From contig DVMY01000082.1 in NCBI GenBank assembly GCA_018714755.1, forward strand, positions 1 through 35,841: DNA of 35,841 nt, in the 5' to 3' direction. Below, one piece after another: positions 8,729-17,342 of the stretch; the stretch's first letter is position 1, and the number at the start of each line of letters is the position of its first letter. The translations under genes were made by a program, and so were the position numbers. The notes beneath the pieces are model-generated. The model had not been told where the DNA came from. It worked only from the letters and a program-made list of their open reading frames with translations, and made no database searches. This stretch comes from Candidatus Aphodousia faecigallinarum (GTDB lineage: Bacteria; Pseudomonadota; Gammaproteobacteria; Burkholderiales; Burkholderiaceae_F).

Positions 8729-9885
8729 TGAGCGATGACCTCTCGGGTTTTAACTCGAGCCAAATGATCAACGGCGATCACCTCCTGCAAGGATTGGGGC
8801 GCATCAATTACTGATGAGTCCATCATCGTTCGACAGGCTCGCGCGATATCCAAAAACTTAATTTTTCTATCCAAGAAAGCTTCGACCGCAATTTCATTGG
8901 CGGCATTAAGAACAATGCTTGCCGCGCCTCCCATCCGAAGTGCTTCGTACGCGTACCCCAACTGCGGAAAACGCTTGATGTCCGGCGCTTCAAAGGTGAC
9001 ACTGCCCAAAGCGGCAAAATTAACACGTTTGGCGTAACCATCCAAACGATTGGGCCAGCCGAGCGAATAAGCAATGGGGGTTTTCATATCCGGCGATCCC
9101 ATCTGAGCCAAAATACAGCCGTCGGCATATTCAACCATCGAATGAATCAGACTTTGCGGATGGATCACCACATCGATTCAATCAGGCGGGAATCCAAAAA
9201 GCCAGGAAGCTTCGATAACTTCCAACCCCTTATTCATCAGCGTTGCGCTATCGACGCTGATTTTTCTGCCCATCTGCCACGTCGGATGGGCGACTGCGTC
9301 TTCCGGAGTCACATCACTTAAATCAAAACGGTTTCTGAAGGGGCCGCCCGAAGCGGTCAAAATAATTCTCGCCTGACTGCGATCGTGATCATTGGATGAG
9401 GCCAAGCACTGAAAAATCGCATTATGTTCACTATCAACCGGCAAGAGCTCCGCGCCGTGCTCTTTGATGCTTTGCATCAAAAGCGCTCCGCCGCAAACCA
9501 CACTTTCCTTGTTGGCAAGTAACAGCCTTTTACCGGCACGAGCTGCAGAGAAAGTCGGCGCAAGCCCTGCGGCGCCGACAATGGCCAATACAGCCACATC
9601 GACTTCAGGCAAGGCAGCCAGTTTCACCAAATCGTCTTCGCCTGCCCAAACTTCGATATCCGACAATCCCCTCTCGGAAAGACCAGAGGCGAGGTCAGCC
9701 TTTTTAGAGCAATCGGCGATCAGGGCAATCTGGGGATGATGCTTTTCGCACAATGCGACTAAATCCCGCACTCGGCTGTTAGCGGTTAGCGCAAAGACCC
9801 GATAGCGATCCGGATAGTGCGACAAAACGTCAAGGGTCGATCCTCCGATCGACCCGGTCGCACCGAAAATGGCAATGTTTTGCAT
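8722..9885 (-). pseudogene. dxr: 1-deoxy-D-xylulose 5-phosphate reductoisomerase, interrupted by an in-frame TGA
   Basis: DXR converts DXP to 2-C-methyl-D-erythritol 4-phosphate with NADPH, the committed step of the MEP isoprenoid pathway. The reading frame is 387 sense-plus-stop positions long and everything expected is present: the NADPH-binding 'IFGATGSIGGSTLDVL' (residues 6-21), 'LLANKESVVCGG', the metal-binding 'LPVDSEHNAIFQCL', and 'SATLMNKGLEVIEASWLFGFPPD'. After that D comes TGA at 9178-9180 (codon 236). The same frame then continues with IDVVIHPQSLIHSMVEYADG, exactly the family's continuation, through 'LNAANEIAVEAFL' to the C-terminus. No frameshift or gap exists; one codon is a stop. 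Related proteins often have a basic residue there, so CGA to TGA is the simplest change. It could be a real nonsense mutation, a sequencing or assembly error, or readthrough. A GTG at 9169-9171 could restart the second half, but half an enzyme should not work. Confidence 0.93.
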
Positions 9886-9905
9886 AATGGTTGCGTGTAA
9901 AGAAA

Positions 9906-10805
9906 TTAACCTAATGTGCCCGAGGCAATTAACACAGAGAGTAAAAAGCCCGCAGGCAAAGTGGGCATCATGGCATCAAGACGATCATAAAAACCGCCAT
10001 GACCCGGAAGTAAATTGCTTGAATCTTTAATGCCGGCCTGACGCTTAAGAGCGCTTTCAAAAAGATCGCCGACGATTGACAAAGACACCAAAACAAAAGC
10101 TACGACAAGCCAAACGATTGTACCCATGCTCTGAACCAAAACACCGGGGATCGTCTTAATTTCAGGGAAGAACCAAGCGAAAATCAGCCCCAAAATCATC
10201 ACGCTTAACATGCCGCCCGCCACTCCTTCCCAACTCTTTTTCGGGCTGATGGCAGGAGACATGCGGTGCTTGCCGAACGCCATGCCGGTAAAGTAAGCCA
10301 TTATGTCGGCGACCCAGACGATCGCCAGCAAGGATATGACCATCGAAATGCCAAATGAGGCGTACATTGCGACAAATCCCAACCAAGCCGCGGGAGGAAA
10401 AAAGACTCCGGTAACCCCCACGACAATTCTATTGACCGGAAGACCCGTCGTTCGAGCGAAGAACACACGAATGGAAATGCCCACCCACAACAAAGTGATC
10501 ACCGCCAGATACATGACAAATAGGCCGGAGAGGTTGGCATAAAGCATCTGAAATTCGCGCGACGCTTCATGGATCATCTGTAAATCGAGGTAGGCCAAGT
10601 AGGTCATTGCTGTCACCGTGCCGCCGACAATAGCCGCCACAACAGCCGAAGCCGCCGAACTTAAGCCCGAGAGTTTGAGCCATTCCCACTGAGCGAGAAT
10701 AAAGGCTATGGCCATGACGCCGGCGAAGGCAACCGGTCCCAACCAATAGGCTCCGATTAAAATCAGCAGTAAAACAATTGCCGTGATCACACGTTGCTTA
10801 AGCAT
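9906..10805 (-). CDS. cdsA: Phosphatidate cytidylyltransferase (CDP-diglyceride synthase)
   Basis: CdsA makes CDP-diacylglycerol from CTP and phosphatidic acid, the branch point of all phospholipids, in the inner membrane. I choose the ATG 10803-10805 (299 residues, MLKQRVITAIVLLLILIG), because the longer frame would extend 25 non-hydrophobic residues into uppS. About eight transmembrane segments are visible. The family signature lies near the C-terminus: 'SALKRQAGIKDSSNLLPGHG' immediately followed by GFYDRLD, with the K-D and D-R-x-D residues conserved. It starts 2 nt after the uppS stop and ends 20 nt before dxr, in the conserved uppS-cdsA-dxr order. Confidence 0.96.
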   Translation of the reverse strand: MLKQRVITAIVLLLILIGAYWLGPVAFAGVMAIAFILAQWEWLKLSGLSSAASAVVAAIVGGTVTAMTYLAYLDLQMIHEASREFQMLYANLSGLFVMYLAVITLLWVGISIRVFFARTTGLPVNRIVVGVTGVFFPPAAWLGFVAMYASFGISMVISLLAIVWVADIMAYFTGMAFGKHRMSPAISPKKSWEGVAGGMLSVMILGLIFAWFFPEIKTIPGVLVQSMGTIVWLVVAFVLVSLSIVGDLFESALKRQAGIKDSSNLLPGHGGFYDRLDAMMPTLPAGFLLSVLIASGTLG

Positions 10806-10807
10806 CT

Positions 10808-11563
10808 TTACTCTCCATGGCCGAGGGCCTGAACTTGTTCTCCGGTCATTCCAAAGCGGCGCTGACGTCCGGCATACCAATTAAGTGCTTCTTCGAGATC
10901 GGCTTGACCGAAATCAGGCCATAAAGTGGGAGAGGCAAACAGTTCCGCGTAGGCTGCCTGCCACAATATAAAATTACTGATACGCTGCTCGCCGCCGGTC
11001 CGTATCATCAAATCCACGGCGGGGGCCCAATCAAAAGCGAGATTGGCATCGACCAACTCTTCGGTAATCCTTTCCGGGTGAAGCGCCACCGAAGGATCAC
11101 GCAGCAAAATATTACGAAACGCCTGAACAATATCCCAGCGTCCACCGTAGTTAGCGCAAACCGTCAGAACCATCGCATCGCAATGCGCGGTAATCGCTTC
11201 GCTTTGACGGATACTTTCTCGAATCTCTTCGGAAAAGGCGCTCAAGTCTCCGGCAACCCGAAGACGCACGCCATGCTCAAGCATCGCTTGAGCTTCTTTT
11301 TTTAATGCGGTTGCGAAAAGCCGCATCAAAGCGTTCACTTCTTCGGCGGGCCGTTTCCAATTCTCACTGCTAAACGCGAAAAGGGTTAAATAACGAATCC
11401 CTTTTTTTGCAGCGGCTTCAATGACGCGGCGCACACTTTGCACCCCGCGGCGATGACCTTCAGCACGAGGCATGAGACGGCGCTGAGCCCAACGCCCATT
11501 ACCATCCATAATAATGGCGACGTGGCACGGAGCCCCGCCGCCGGATTGATTGGTGTGTTTCAT
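10808..11563 (-). CDS. uppS: Undecaprenyl diphosphate synthase (cis-prenyltransferase)
   Basis: UppS condenses eight isopentenyl diphosphates onto farnesyl diphosphate to give the C55 lipid carrier for peptidoglycan and O-antigen. The protein (251 residues from the ATG at 11561-11563) has the substrate motif 'VAIIMDGNGRWAQRR' with catalytic D20. It also has 'GIRYLTLFAFSSENWKRP', 'CANYGGRWDI' and the C-terminal 'DLMIRTGGEQRISNFILWQAAYAEL', all hallmark cis-prenyltransferase regions. An in-frame TTG 12 nt further upstream could also serve as start; neither has a clear Shine-Dalgarno site. It follows frr by 15 nt. Confidence 0.95.
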   Translation of the reverse strand: MKHTNQSGGGAPCHVAIIMDGNGRWAQRRLMPRAEGHRRGVQSVRRVIEAAAKKGIRYLTLFAFSSENWKRPAEEVNALMRLFATALKKEAQAMLEHGVRLRVAGDLSAFSEEIRESIRQSEAITAHCDAMVLTVCANYGGRWDIVQAFRNILLRDPSVALHPERITEELVDANLAFDWAPAVDLMIRTGGEQRISNFILWQAAYAELFASPTLWPDFGQADLEEALNWYAGRQRRFGMTGEQVQALGHGE

Positions 11564-11578
11564 TGCGGCGGTCAAAAA

Positions 11579-12139
11579 TTAAACCGTCATCACTTCTTTT
11601 TCTTTTTCAGCCACGCACTTATCAATTGCCACCACAAAATTGTCCGTCAACTTTTGGATTTCCTTCTCAGCGCGGGACTCATCATCCTCGGAAATTTCCT
11701 TGGCCTTGGTAAGCTTTTTGATTTGTTCGTTGGCGTCACGACGCAGATTGCGCACAGCAACCTTGGCTTCTTCACCTAAATGACGAACCACCTTGGTGAG
11801 TTCGCGACGACGTTCTTCGGTAAGAGGAGGAAGCGGAACGCGGATCAACATGCCGGAGGTAGCGGGGTTCAGCCCCAAATCAGACGAGCGAATGGCCTTT
11901 TCAACAGGGGCGACCATGGACTTTTCCCAGGGTTGAACCGTCAAGGTGCGAGCGTCAGCCACACCCACCTGCGCGACCTGGTTGATCGGGGTCATCGTAC
12001 CGTAGTAATCGACCATAACGTGGTCGAGCAAACCGGTGGATGCGCGACCGGTACGGATCTTGATGAAATCTTCACGCAAGGTTTCCACCGTACGGTTCAT
12101 CTTGTATTCGGTTTGTTTTTGAATTTCACTGATTGACAT
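11579..12139 (-). CDS. frr: Ribosome recycling factor
   Basis: RRF works with EF-G and GTP to split the post-termination ribosome. The 186-residue protein has the exact family length (185-186). It shows the tRNA-like three-helix bundle sequence with '[23 protein letters not shown]', '[17 protein letters not shown]', '[33 protein letters not shown]' and the C-terminal '[19 protein letters not shown]'. It lies 34 nt after pyrH in the standard pyrH-frr-uppS order. The ATG is at 12137-12139. Confidence 0.97.
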   Translation of the reverse strand: MSISEIQKQTEYKMNRTVETLREDFIKIRTGRASTGLLDHVMVDYYGTMTPINQVAQVGVADARTLTVQPWEKSMVAPVEKAIRSSDLGLNPATSGMLIRVPLPPLTEERRRELTKVVRHLGEEAKVAVRNLRRDANEQIKKLTKAKEISEDDESRAEKEIQKLTDNFVVAIDKCVAEKEKEVMTV

Positions 12140-12154
12140 AAAAAATTACTCCGT

Positions 12155-12169
12155 TGACGAGTCTCGTCA
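12155..12169. repeat. Short perfect dyad in the pyrH-frr gap
   Basis: TGACGAG (12155-12161), one central base, and CTCGTCA (12163-12169) form a 15-bp perfect dyad in the 34-bp gap between pyrH and frr. On RNA it would be a small 6-bp hairpin with a 3-nt loop. No T-run follows on the minus strand, so it is not a classical terminator. The function is unknown. Confidence 0.4.
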
Positions 12170-12173
12170 TTGG

Positions 12174-12902
12174 TTAAGGGTTGTAAACCAAGGTGCCTTC
12201 ATTTTCACCGCGGCAAACACGGGCAATAGAACCCTTCTTGCGGATGTTAAAGACCTTGATCGGCAGATTTTGTTCACGACACAAGGCAAAAGCTGTCGCA
12301 TCCATCACCTTCAAATCGCGTTTGATCACTTCGTCAAATGTAATCGTTTCATAGAAAGTGGCGTTCGGATCTTTCTTCGGGTCGGCCGAATAAATACCAT
12401 CAACCATCGTTGCTTTCAAAACGATATCCGCACCGATTTCAGCTCCACGCAACGCGGCGGTCGTATCGGTTGTAAAGTACGGATTGCCGGTGCCGGCCGC
12501 AAAAATGACGATACGCCCCTTCTCAAGGTGACGGAGGGCTTTGCCGCGAATATACGATTCAGCGATGCGCTCGATATTCAAAGCGCTCTGCACTCGGGCT
12601 TCTACGCCGTTTTTACGTAAAGCATCCTGAAGCGCCAAAGCGTTCATAAGTGTTGCCAGCATGCCCATGTGGTCGCCTTGCGTGCGTTCCATACCGGTTG
12701 AACCCAAAGCCACACCGCGGAAAATATTACCGCCGCCCACAACGATGCCGATTTGCACCCCCATGTCATAGGCTTCCTTGATATCTTCAACCGTTGATTG
12801 AATCGTTTCACGATTAATACCGAAAGCATCCGGTCCCATGAGGGATTCGCCGGAAAGCTTTAAAAGCACACGCTTATATTTAACAGGCGTTTGTTCCGTC
12901 AT
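12174..12902 (-). CDS. pyrH: Uridylate (UMP) kinase
   Basis: PyrH phosphorylates UMP to UDP; the bacterial enzyme is a hexamer of the amino-acid-kinase fold, activated by GTP and inhibited by UTP in studied bacteria. The 242-residue product carries '[14 protein letters not shown]' (residues 9-22), the glycine-rich '[16 protein letters not shown]', '[20 protein letters not shown]', '[23 protein letters not shown]' and '[13 protein letters not shown]', all typical. A strong AGGAG precedes the ATG at 12900-12902. It is separated from tsf by 228 bp containing a terminator, so it probably starts a new transcription unit. A TACAAT-like -10 lies near 13009-13014 on the minus strand, but I see no good matching -35. 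Confidence 0.97.
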   Translation of the reverse strand: MTEQTPVKYKRVLLKLSGESLMGPDAFGINRETIQSTVEDIKEAYDMGVQIGIVVGGGNIFRGVALGSTGMERTQGDHMGMLATLMNALALQDALRKNGVEARVQSALNIERIAESYIRGKALRHLEKGRIVIFAAGTGNPYFTTDTTAALRGAEIGADIVLKATMVDGIYSADPKKDPNATFYETITFDEVIKRDLKVMDATAFALCREQNLPIKVFNIRKKGSIARVCRGENEGTLVYNP

Positions 12903-13061
12903 TTATAGAACTCCTGAAAATTAATATCGGGGCATAAGCGCACGACAAAGCGCGCTTGCAACCGCGAGTCACAGGCGCATCGTTACCTACGCGTTAGTGC
13001 CATTGTAATGAAAAGCCGAACGCTTGGCTTGTCTAAATGCAACAAAAGGAGTTTTAAGGTC

Positions 13062-13108
13062 AAAAAAAGACTCCCGTTTAAACCTTCGAGAGGTACCAGG
13101 AGTCTTTT
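13062..13108 (-). terminator. Rho-independent terminator after tsf
   Basis: On the minus strand a perfect 10-bp stem (arms 13099-13108 and 13065-13074, core AGACTCC/GGAGTCT) with a 24-nt loop is followed by a run of T corresponding to the A-run at 13062-13068. It starts 23 nt past the tsf stop codon and separates rpsB-tsf from pyrH. Confidence 0.85.
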
Positions 13109-13130
13109 AATAAATCAGAAGGCTAAATGA

Positions 13131-14021
13131 TTAGGCCTTTTGAGCAGCGGCCATTTGTTCGGCCACTTCAGCAGCAAAGTCGCTTTGCTTCTTTTCAATG
13201 CCTTCGCCAACCACGTAGAGCACGAAGGAGGCAATGGAAGCGCCGTTTTGCTTGAGCAATTCGGCAATGCTCATCTTATCGTTCTTAACGAACGGTTGAG
13301 ACAGAAGCGTGACTTCCTTCAAGTACTTCTGAACCGTGCCTTCAGCGATGCGTTCGAGCATGGCTTCGGGTTTGCCGGCTTCACGAGCCTTTTCAATGGC
13401 AACGCGACGTTCCGTGGCGAGCAATTCCGGATCAACACCGTTGGCGTCCAAGGCCTTCGGCTTCAAAGCGGCGATATGCATGGCGATATCGTGACCGACT
13501 TCGTCATTGCCGCCAACCATGTCAACGATGACACCGATCTTGGAGCCACCGTGAACGTATTGATGAAGCTTGCCTTGAGCTTCGATACGCTTGAATCGAC
13601 GGAAGGTCATGTTTTCACCAATCTTGCCGACCAAACCGGTGCGGATGGATTCCATGGTTTGACCATTGACTTCCAAAGCGCTCAAAGCGGCGATGTCAGC
13701 CGGATTCTTTTCTGCGACCAAACGAGCGGCGTCAGCGGCCATTTGTTGGAACTCGGGGTTCTTGGCAACGAAGTCCGTTTCGGAGTTCACTTCAAAGATA
13801 GAGCCAAGCTTGCCGTCTTCAGTGATGTAGATGCTCACCACACCTTCAGCGGCGATACGGGCAGCAGCCTTGCTAGCCTTGTTGCCAAGCTTGACGCGAA
13901 GAATTTCTTCGGCGCGAGCCATGTCACCATCGGCTTCGGTCAAGGCCTTCTTGCATTCCATCATCGGAGCGTCGGTCTTGACGCGCAATTCTTTAACCAT
14001 AGCGGCAGTAATAACGGCCAT
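13131..14021 (-). CDS. tsf: Translation elongation factor Ts
   Basis: EF-Ts exchanges GDP for GTP on EF-Tu. The 296-residue protein begins with the UBA-like domain '[20 protein letters not shown]' and '[12 protein letters not shown]' (residues 8-44). The EF-Tu-contacting core '[19 protein letters not shown]' (near 75-93) follows, and then the two dimer-like subdomains with '[18 protein letters not shown]' and '[17 protein letters not shown]'. Length is typical for Betaproteobacteria. GGAG precedes the ATG at 14019-14021. It lies 98 bp downstream of rpsB, with an attenuator-like hairpin in the gap. The antisense frame is open over almost the whole gene, which I attribute to codon bias. Confidence 0.97.
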   Translation of the reverse strand: MAVITAAMVKELRVKTDAPMMECKKALTEADGDMARAEEILRVKLGNKASKAAARIAAEGVVSIYITEDGKLGSIFEVNSETDFVAKNPEFQQMAADAARLVAEKNPADIAALSALEVNGQTMESIRTGLVGKIGENMTFRRFKRIEAQGKLHQYVHGGSKIGVIVDMVGGNDEVGHDIAMHIAALKPKALDANGVDPELLATERRVAIEKAREAGKPEAMLERIAEGTVQKYLKEVTLLSQPFVKNDKMSIAELLKQNGASIASFVLYVVGEGIEKKQSDFAAEVAEQMAAAQKA

Positions 14022-14057
14022 GTATTTCTCCAGTAAGAGTTTGGTTTATGAATTTCT

Positions 14058-14092
14058 AAAAAGGGCGAGGCTTTTCAAATAAATCCCCGCCC
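14058..14092 (-). terminator. Attenuator-like hairpin between rpsB and tsf
   Basis: On the minus strand an 8-bp G/C-rich stem (arms 14085-14092 and 14063-14070, one G-U pair) with a 14-nt loop is followed directly by five T (A-run 14058-14062). It has full terminator form but sits inside the conserved rpsB-tsf pair. Partial readthrough could therefore set the S2:EF-Ts ratio. The structure is seen; the role is inferred. Confidence 0.7.
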
Positions 14093-14119
14093 CGAAAAAG
14101 AACTGATTATTGAAGTAAA

Positions 14120-14860
14120 TTAGACTTCTTCAGCGACTTCAACAAATTCTTCTTCACCGGCGACTTCCTTCAAGCCTTCTTCGCTTTCTTGGCGACCGGC
14201 CAAAATGGCGTCAGCCATTCCGGAAGCGTAGATGGAAACGGCCTTGGCCGAGTCATCGTTGCCAGGGATAACATAGTCGATGCCGAGCGGGCTGCCGTTC
14301 GTATCCACAACACCGATCACGGGGATGCCCAACTTGTTGGCTTCTTGAACAGCAATCTTGTGGTAACCAACGTCAACGATGAACAAAGCGTCAGGCAACG
14401 TCGTCATATCCTTGATACCACCGATGGAGCGGTTCAACTTTTCAACTTCGCGCGTGAAGTCCAGGGCTTCCTTCTTGGTCATCTTTTCCAAGCCGCCATT
14501 GGCCACGGTTTCTTCCATGTCCTTCAAACGCTTGATCGTGAGCTTTACGGTCTTGAAATTGGTGAGCGTGCCGCCCAACCAGCGTTGATCAACATAGCAG
14601 CAACCGGCACGTTGAGCTTCAGCCACGATCGTTTCACGACCGCCGCGCTTGGTGTCAACGAAAAGGATCTTGCCGCCCTTGGCAGACAATTCGCGAGCAA
14701 ACTTGAGGGCTTCTTCGAACTTCACAACCGTCTTTTCGAGGTTGATGATGTGAATCTTGTTGCGGGCACCGAAAATGTATTGACCCATCTTCGGATTCCA
14801 GAAGCGAGTTTGGTGACCAAAGTGGCAACCGGCTTCGAGCATTTCGCGCATGCTAACCAT
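14120..14860 (-). CDS. rpsB: 30S ribosomal protein S2
   Basis: S2 is a late-assembling protein of the small subunit that helps bind S1. The 246-residue sequence starts '[20 protein letters not shown]' and contains '[24 protein letters not shown]', '[16 protein letters not shown]' and '[21 protein letters not shown]', all conserved S2 segments. An acidic tail ([20 protein letters not shown]) extends past the core. An AAGGA lies 11 nt before the ATG at 14858-14860. It begins the rpsB-tsf unit and is preceded by a good promoter and a leader of about 215 nt that could host S2 autoregulation (known in E. coli; not demonstrable here). Confidence 0.97.
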   Translation of the reverse strand: MVSMREMLEAGCHFGHQTRFWNPKMGQYIFGARNKIHIINLEKTVVKFEEALKFARELSAKGGKILFVDTKRGGRETIVAEAQRAGCCYVDQRWLGGTLTNFKTVKLTIKRLKDMEETVANGGLEKMTKKEALDFTREVEKLNRSIGGIKDMTTLPDALFIVDVGYHKIAVQEANKLGIPVIGVVDTNGSPLGIDYVIPGNDDSAKAVSIYASGMADAILAGRQESEEGLKEVAGEEEFVEVAEEV

Positions 14861-15050
14861 GATAATTTTTTCCTTCTAAGGTTTAAATCTGACAACGCGC
14901 CGCTATTTTGCGAGTCGATCCTTTCAACATAGGAAAGAATTACGACATTTAGGCAAAACAACCGTTAGATGACGCGCTGCGCTATTAGAGCTTTCCAAAA
15001 ACAAAAAAGCCGAGCCAGCGGACGGAAAGCTAAAAATCCGCTTCTCGACA

Positions 15051-15071
15051 CGAAAAAAGTAGCTTTTTTCG
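15051..15071. repeat. Perfect 9-bp hairpin at the start of the rpsB leader
   Basis: CGAAAAAAG (15051-15059), a TAG loop and CTTTTTTCG (15063-15071) form a perfect stem. It lies just downstream of the predicted rpsB transcription start on the minus strand and upstream of map on the plus strand. It could be the 5' hairpin of the rpsB leader. Confidence 0.5.
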
Positions 15072-15082
15072 CACAGCTCGCT

Positions 15083-15113
15083 ATTATATGCGAAATCAGC
15101 TTAAAAAAAGCAA
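15083..15113 (-). promoter_or_regulatory. Predicted sigma-70 promoter of rpsB-tsf
   Basis: On the minus strand a perfect TATAAT (15083-15088) has TTGCTT (15108-15113) 19 bp upstream. The bases after the -10 (AGCGAGC) form the G/C-rich discriminator typical of stringently controlled ribosomal promoters. The predicted start is near 15076. The spacing is at the long end, so the -35 is less certain than the -10. Confidence 0.6.
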
Positions 15114-15152
15114 AATTTTCTCAATATTTTTAATAAGTAAGAAAGAATTACC

Positions 15153-15956
15153 ATGGCTATCATCATTAAAACCCCCGAAGAAATTGAAGGGATGAGAAAG
15201 GCCTGCCGACTTGCAAGCGAAGTCCTTGATTTTATTGAGCCATTTGTTCTGCCCGGCGCCAAGACCATTGATTTGGACAACCGAATGAATGACTTCATGA
15301 TAGAGCACGGCGCCAAATCGGCCTGCCTGGGTTACGCCCCGAAAGGATTCACTCCCTACCCCGGTTCCACATGCATTTCAGTCAATCACGTTGTCTGTCA
15401 CGGCATCCCGTCAGAGAAGGCGCTCAAAAAAGGCGACATCGTCAATATTGACGTCACCGTTATTTTGGATGGCTTCTATGGCGACACCAGCCGCATGTTC
15501 ATGGTTGGCAACAAGGTATCTGTCTCGGCTAAACATTTGGTTGAAGCCACCTATGAGAGCATGTGGCGAGGCATCGCCGCCATCGCCCCGGGACGCCCCT
15601 TAAATGACGTCGGCATCGCCTGCGAAAAGGTTGCGCACGCCGAGGGGCTTTCAGTCGTCCACGAATACGGCGGTCACGGCGTCGGTCGTAATTTCCATGA
15701 AGATCCGTTTGTCTGCCACTACAACACGCAAGACAACCGCGTAATCATGAAACCGGGAATGATCTTCACCATTGAGCCGATGCTTAACGCCGGACGCCGG
15801 CATATTTCCGAACTCAATGACGGCTGGACAGTAGTCACCGCTGACAGAAGTCTCTCCGCCCAATGGGAGCACACGGTTCTTGTCACAGAAACGGGCTATG
15901 AAGTGCTCACGCTCTCAGATGGATACCCGCCAATCCCCGATTACATTAAACGTTAA
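15153..15956 (+). CDS. map: Type I methionine aminopeptidase
   Basis: MetAP removes the initiator methionine from nascent proteins when the second residue is small. The 267-residue protein shows the pita-bread fold with the full set of metal ligands: D100 ('NIDVTVILDG'), D111 ('YGDTSR'), H175 ('YGGHGVGRNFHEDP'), E208 ('FTIEPMLNAG') and E239 ('QWEHTVLV'). The substrate-contacting H83 is in 'NHVVCHG'. Length is typical. It is divergent from rpsB, the normal arrangement in Proteobacteria. Only a weak AAAGAA-like site precedes the ATG. A hairpin terminator follows 7 nt after the stop. Confidence 0.97.
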   Translation: MAIIIKTPEEIEGMRKACRLASEVLDFIEPFVLPGAKTIDLDNRMNDFMIEHGAKSACLGYAPKGFTPYPGSTCISVNHVVCHGIPSEKALKKGDIVNIDVTVILDGFYGDTSRMFMVGNKVSVSAKHLVEATYESMWRGIAAIAPGRPLNDVGIACEKVAHAEGLSVVHEYGGHGVGRNFHEDPFVCHYNTQDNRVIMKPGMIFTIEPMLNAGRRHISELNDGWTVVTADRSLSAQWEHTVLVTETGYEVLTLSDGYPPIPDYIKR

Positions 15957-15963
15957 AAAGATT

Positions 15964-15986
15964 CGGCCGCTCACGCGGCCGTTTTT
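15964..15986 (+). terminator. Rho-independent terminator of map
   Basis: CGGCCGC (15964-15970), loop TCAC, GCGGCCG (15975-15981), then five T (15982-15986). It lies between the convergent map and fabF genes. On the minus strand the same stem is followed by a T-run only after several bases, so it may serve fabF more weakly. Confidence 0.88.
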
Positions 15987-15996
15987 GAGCGTCTCA

Positions 15997-17226
15997 CTAA
16001 TCAAGTTTCTTAAATATCAGACTGCCGTTTGTGCCACCGAAACCGAATGAGTTTTTCATGGCGTAACGGATAGTCTTTGCTTTGGCTTGATTGGCGCAGT
16101 AGTCCAAATCACACTCAGGATCGGGATTGTCTAAATTGATGGTGGGCGGAATCATTTGGTGGTGCAAAGCCAAAACCGTCAATACCGATTCCATGCCACC
16201 CGCGCCACCAAACAAGTGACCAATCATTGATTTCGAAGAGCTGATGGTGAGAGTCTTTGCGTGCTCACCAAACACTTCCTTAATCGCTTTGGTTTCATTG
16301 ATGTCACCTAAAACAGTGGAGGTGCCATGAGCGTTCAGATAGTCGATTTCATCCAGTCGAATCCCCGCCTGAGCAATGGCCATTTGCATGCAGTAAGAGG
16401 GGCCCTCTGTATTGGGAGTCGTGATGTGGTGAGCGTCAGCCGTTAACCCATAACCCACTAACTCAGCATAAATTTTGGCGCCGCGGGCCTGAGCGTGCTC
16501 GTATTCTTCCAGCACCAACACGCCAGAACCTTCCCCGAAGACAAATCCGTCCCGATCCTTGTCAAAAGGACGAGAAGCCTTCTGCGGTTCGTCGTTTCGA
16601 CGCGACATGGCGTGCATACTGTCAAAGCCTGCCATGGACAAAGCGCAAATCGGCGCATCGGTGCCGCCGGCCACCATGACATCAGCGTCTCCCCGCTTGA
16701 TCATCCAAGCAGCCTCCCCGATGCTGTGAAGACCGGTTGAACAAGCGCTCACATGAGCCATGTTGGGCCCCTTAAAGCCCGTCATGATCGCCAACTGGCC
16801 GGAAACCATATTGATAATGCAGCCAGGAATCAAGAAGGGTGAAACACGTCTTGGGCCTCTATCGATCAATGTTTTATCGTTATCCGTGATCATCGGAATA
16901 CCGCCGATCCCGGAGCCCACCGCGCAACCGATGCGACGAAGATTCTCGTTTTCAGCCACAAGACCGCTATCTTTGATGGCCTGAAAGGCCGCCGCAATCC
17001 CAAAGTGAATAAAACGGTCAAAATGCCTGGCCTCTTTAACTGACATATAGGGCGTCACATCAAAATCCTTCACCTCAGCGGCAATCCGGCAGCCGAAGTC
17101 CGAAGCATCAAATCGGGTTACCGTCCCTACGCCACTCACACCCTTGATGGCATTTTCCCAAACCGTTTTCACATCATTTCCGATCGAACAGACCGCCCCT
17201 AACCCAGTGACAACCACTCGACGCAT
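15997..17226 (-). CDS. fabF: 3-oxoacyl-[acyl-carrier-protein] synthase II (FabF/KAS II)
   Basis: FabF condenses malonyl-ACP with a growing acyl-ACP in fatty acid elongation. I choose the ATG at 17224-17226 (409 residues, MRRVVVTGLGAVCSIG), because GAGGAA, a proper ribosome binding site, lies just before it and overlaps the alternative upstream TTG. The catalytic triad is C162 ('VSACSTGLHS'), H300 ('NAHGTSTVLGD') and H337 ('SKSMIGHLFGGAGGME'). 'FGFGGTNGSLIFKKL' closes the thiolase fold. Length matches the family. It stands alone on the minus strand, away from acpP and the fab cluster, and separates map from glnD, so it may be a second or relocated copy. Whether another fabF exists cannot be seen here. 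Confidence 0.93.
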   Translation of the reverse strand: MRRVVVTGLGAVCSIGNDVKTVWENAIKGVSGVGTVTRFDASDFGCRIAAEVKDFDVTPYMSVKEARHFDRFIHFGIAAAFQAIKDSGLVAENENLRRIGCAVGSGIGGIPMITDNDKTLIDRGPRRVSPFLIPGCIINMVSGQLAIMTGFKGPNMAHVSACSTGLHSIGEAAWMIKRGDADVMVAGGTDAPICALSMAGFDSMHAMSRRNDEPQKASRPFDKDRDGFVFGEGSGVLVLEEYEHAQARGAKIYAELVGYGLTADAHHITTPNTEGPSYCMQMAIAQAGIRLDEIDYLNAHGTSTVLGDINETKAIKEVFGEHAKTLTISSSKSMIGHLFGGAGGMESVLTVLALHHQMIPPTINLDNPDPECDLDYCANQAKAKTIRYAMKNSFGFGGTNGSLIFKKLD

Positions 17227-17342
17227 AGCTTTATTCCTCAAATCAAATCATGACGACAACGGTCCGAAACCTCCGCTAACAGACAAAGCTAAAGGTTCGA
17301 ACCGATTCATTGCGACTTGATGGTAACAAAACAATTCTCTAT

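Noticed and set aside
8722-9171. Treating the 3' half of dxr as an independent gene starting at GTG 9169
   Set aside because: It lacks the NADPH-binding and metal-binding domains and is the exact continuation of the upstream frame. It is better described as the distal part of an interrupted dxr.
13140-14036. 298-codon open frame on the plus strand opposite tsf
   Set aside because: It mirrors the tsf frame with strong codon bias. It has no ribosome binding site and no recognisable protein features, and the tsf product is certain.
14189-14932. 247-codon open frame on the plus strand opposite rpsB
   Set aside because: It is an antisense shadow of the ribosomal protein gene caused by codon bias, and it runs across the rpsB start region and leader.
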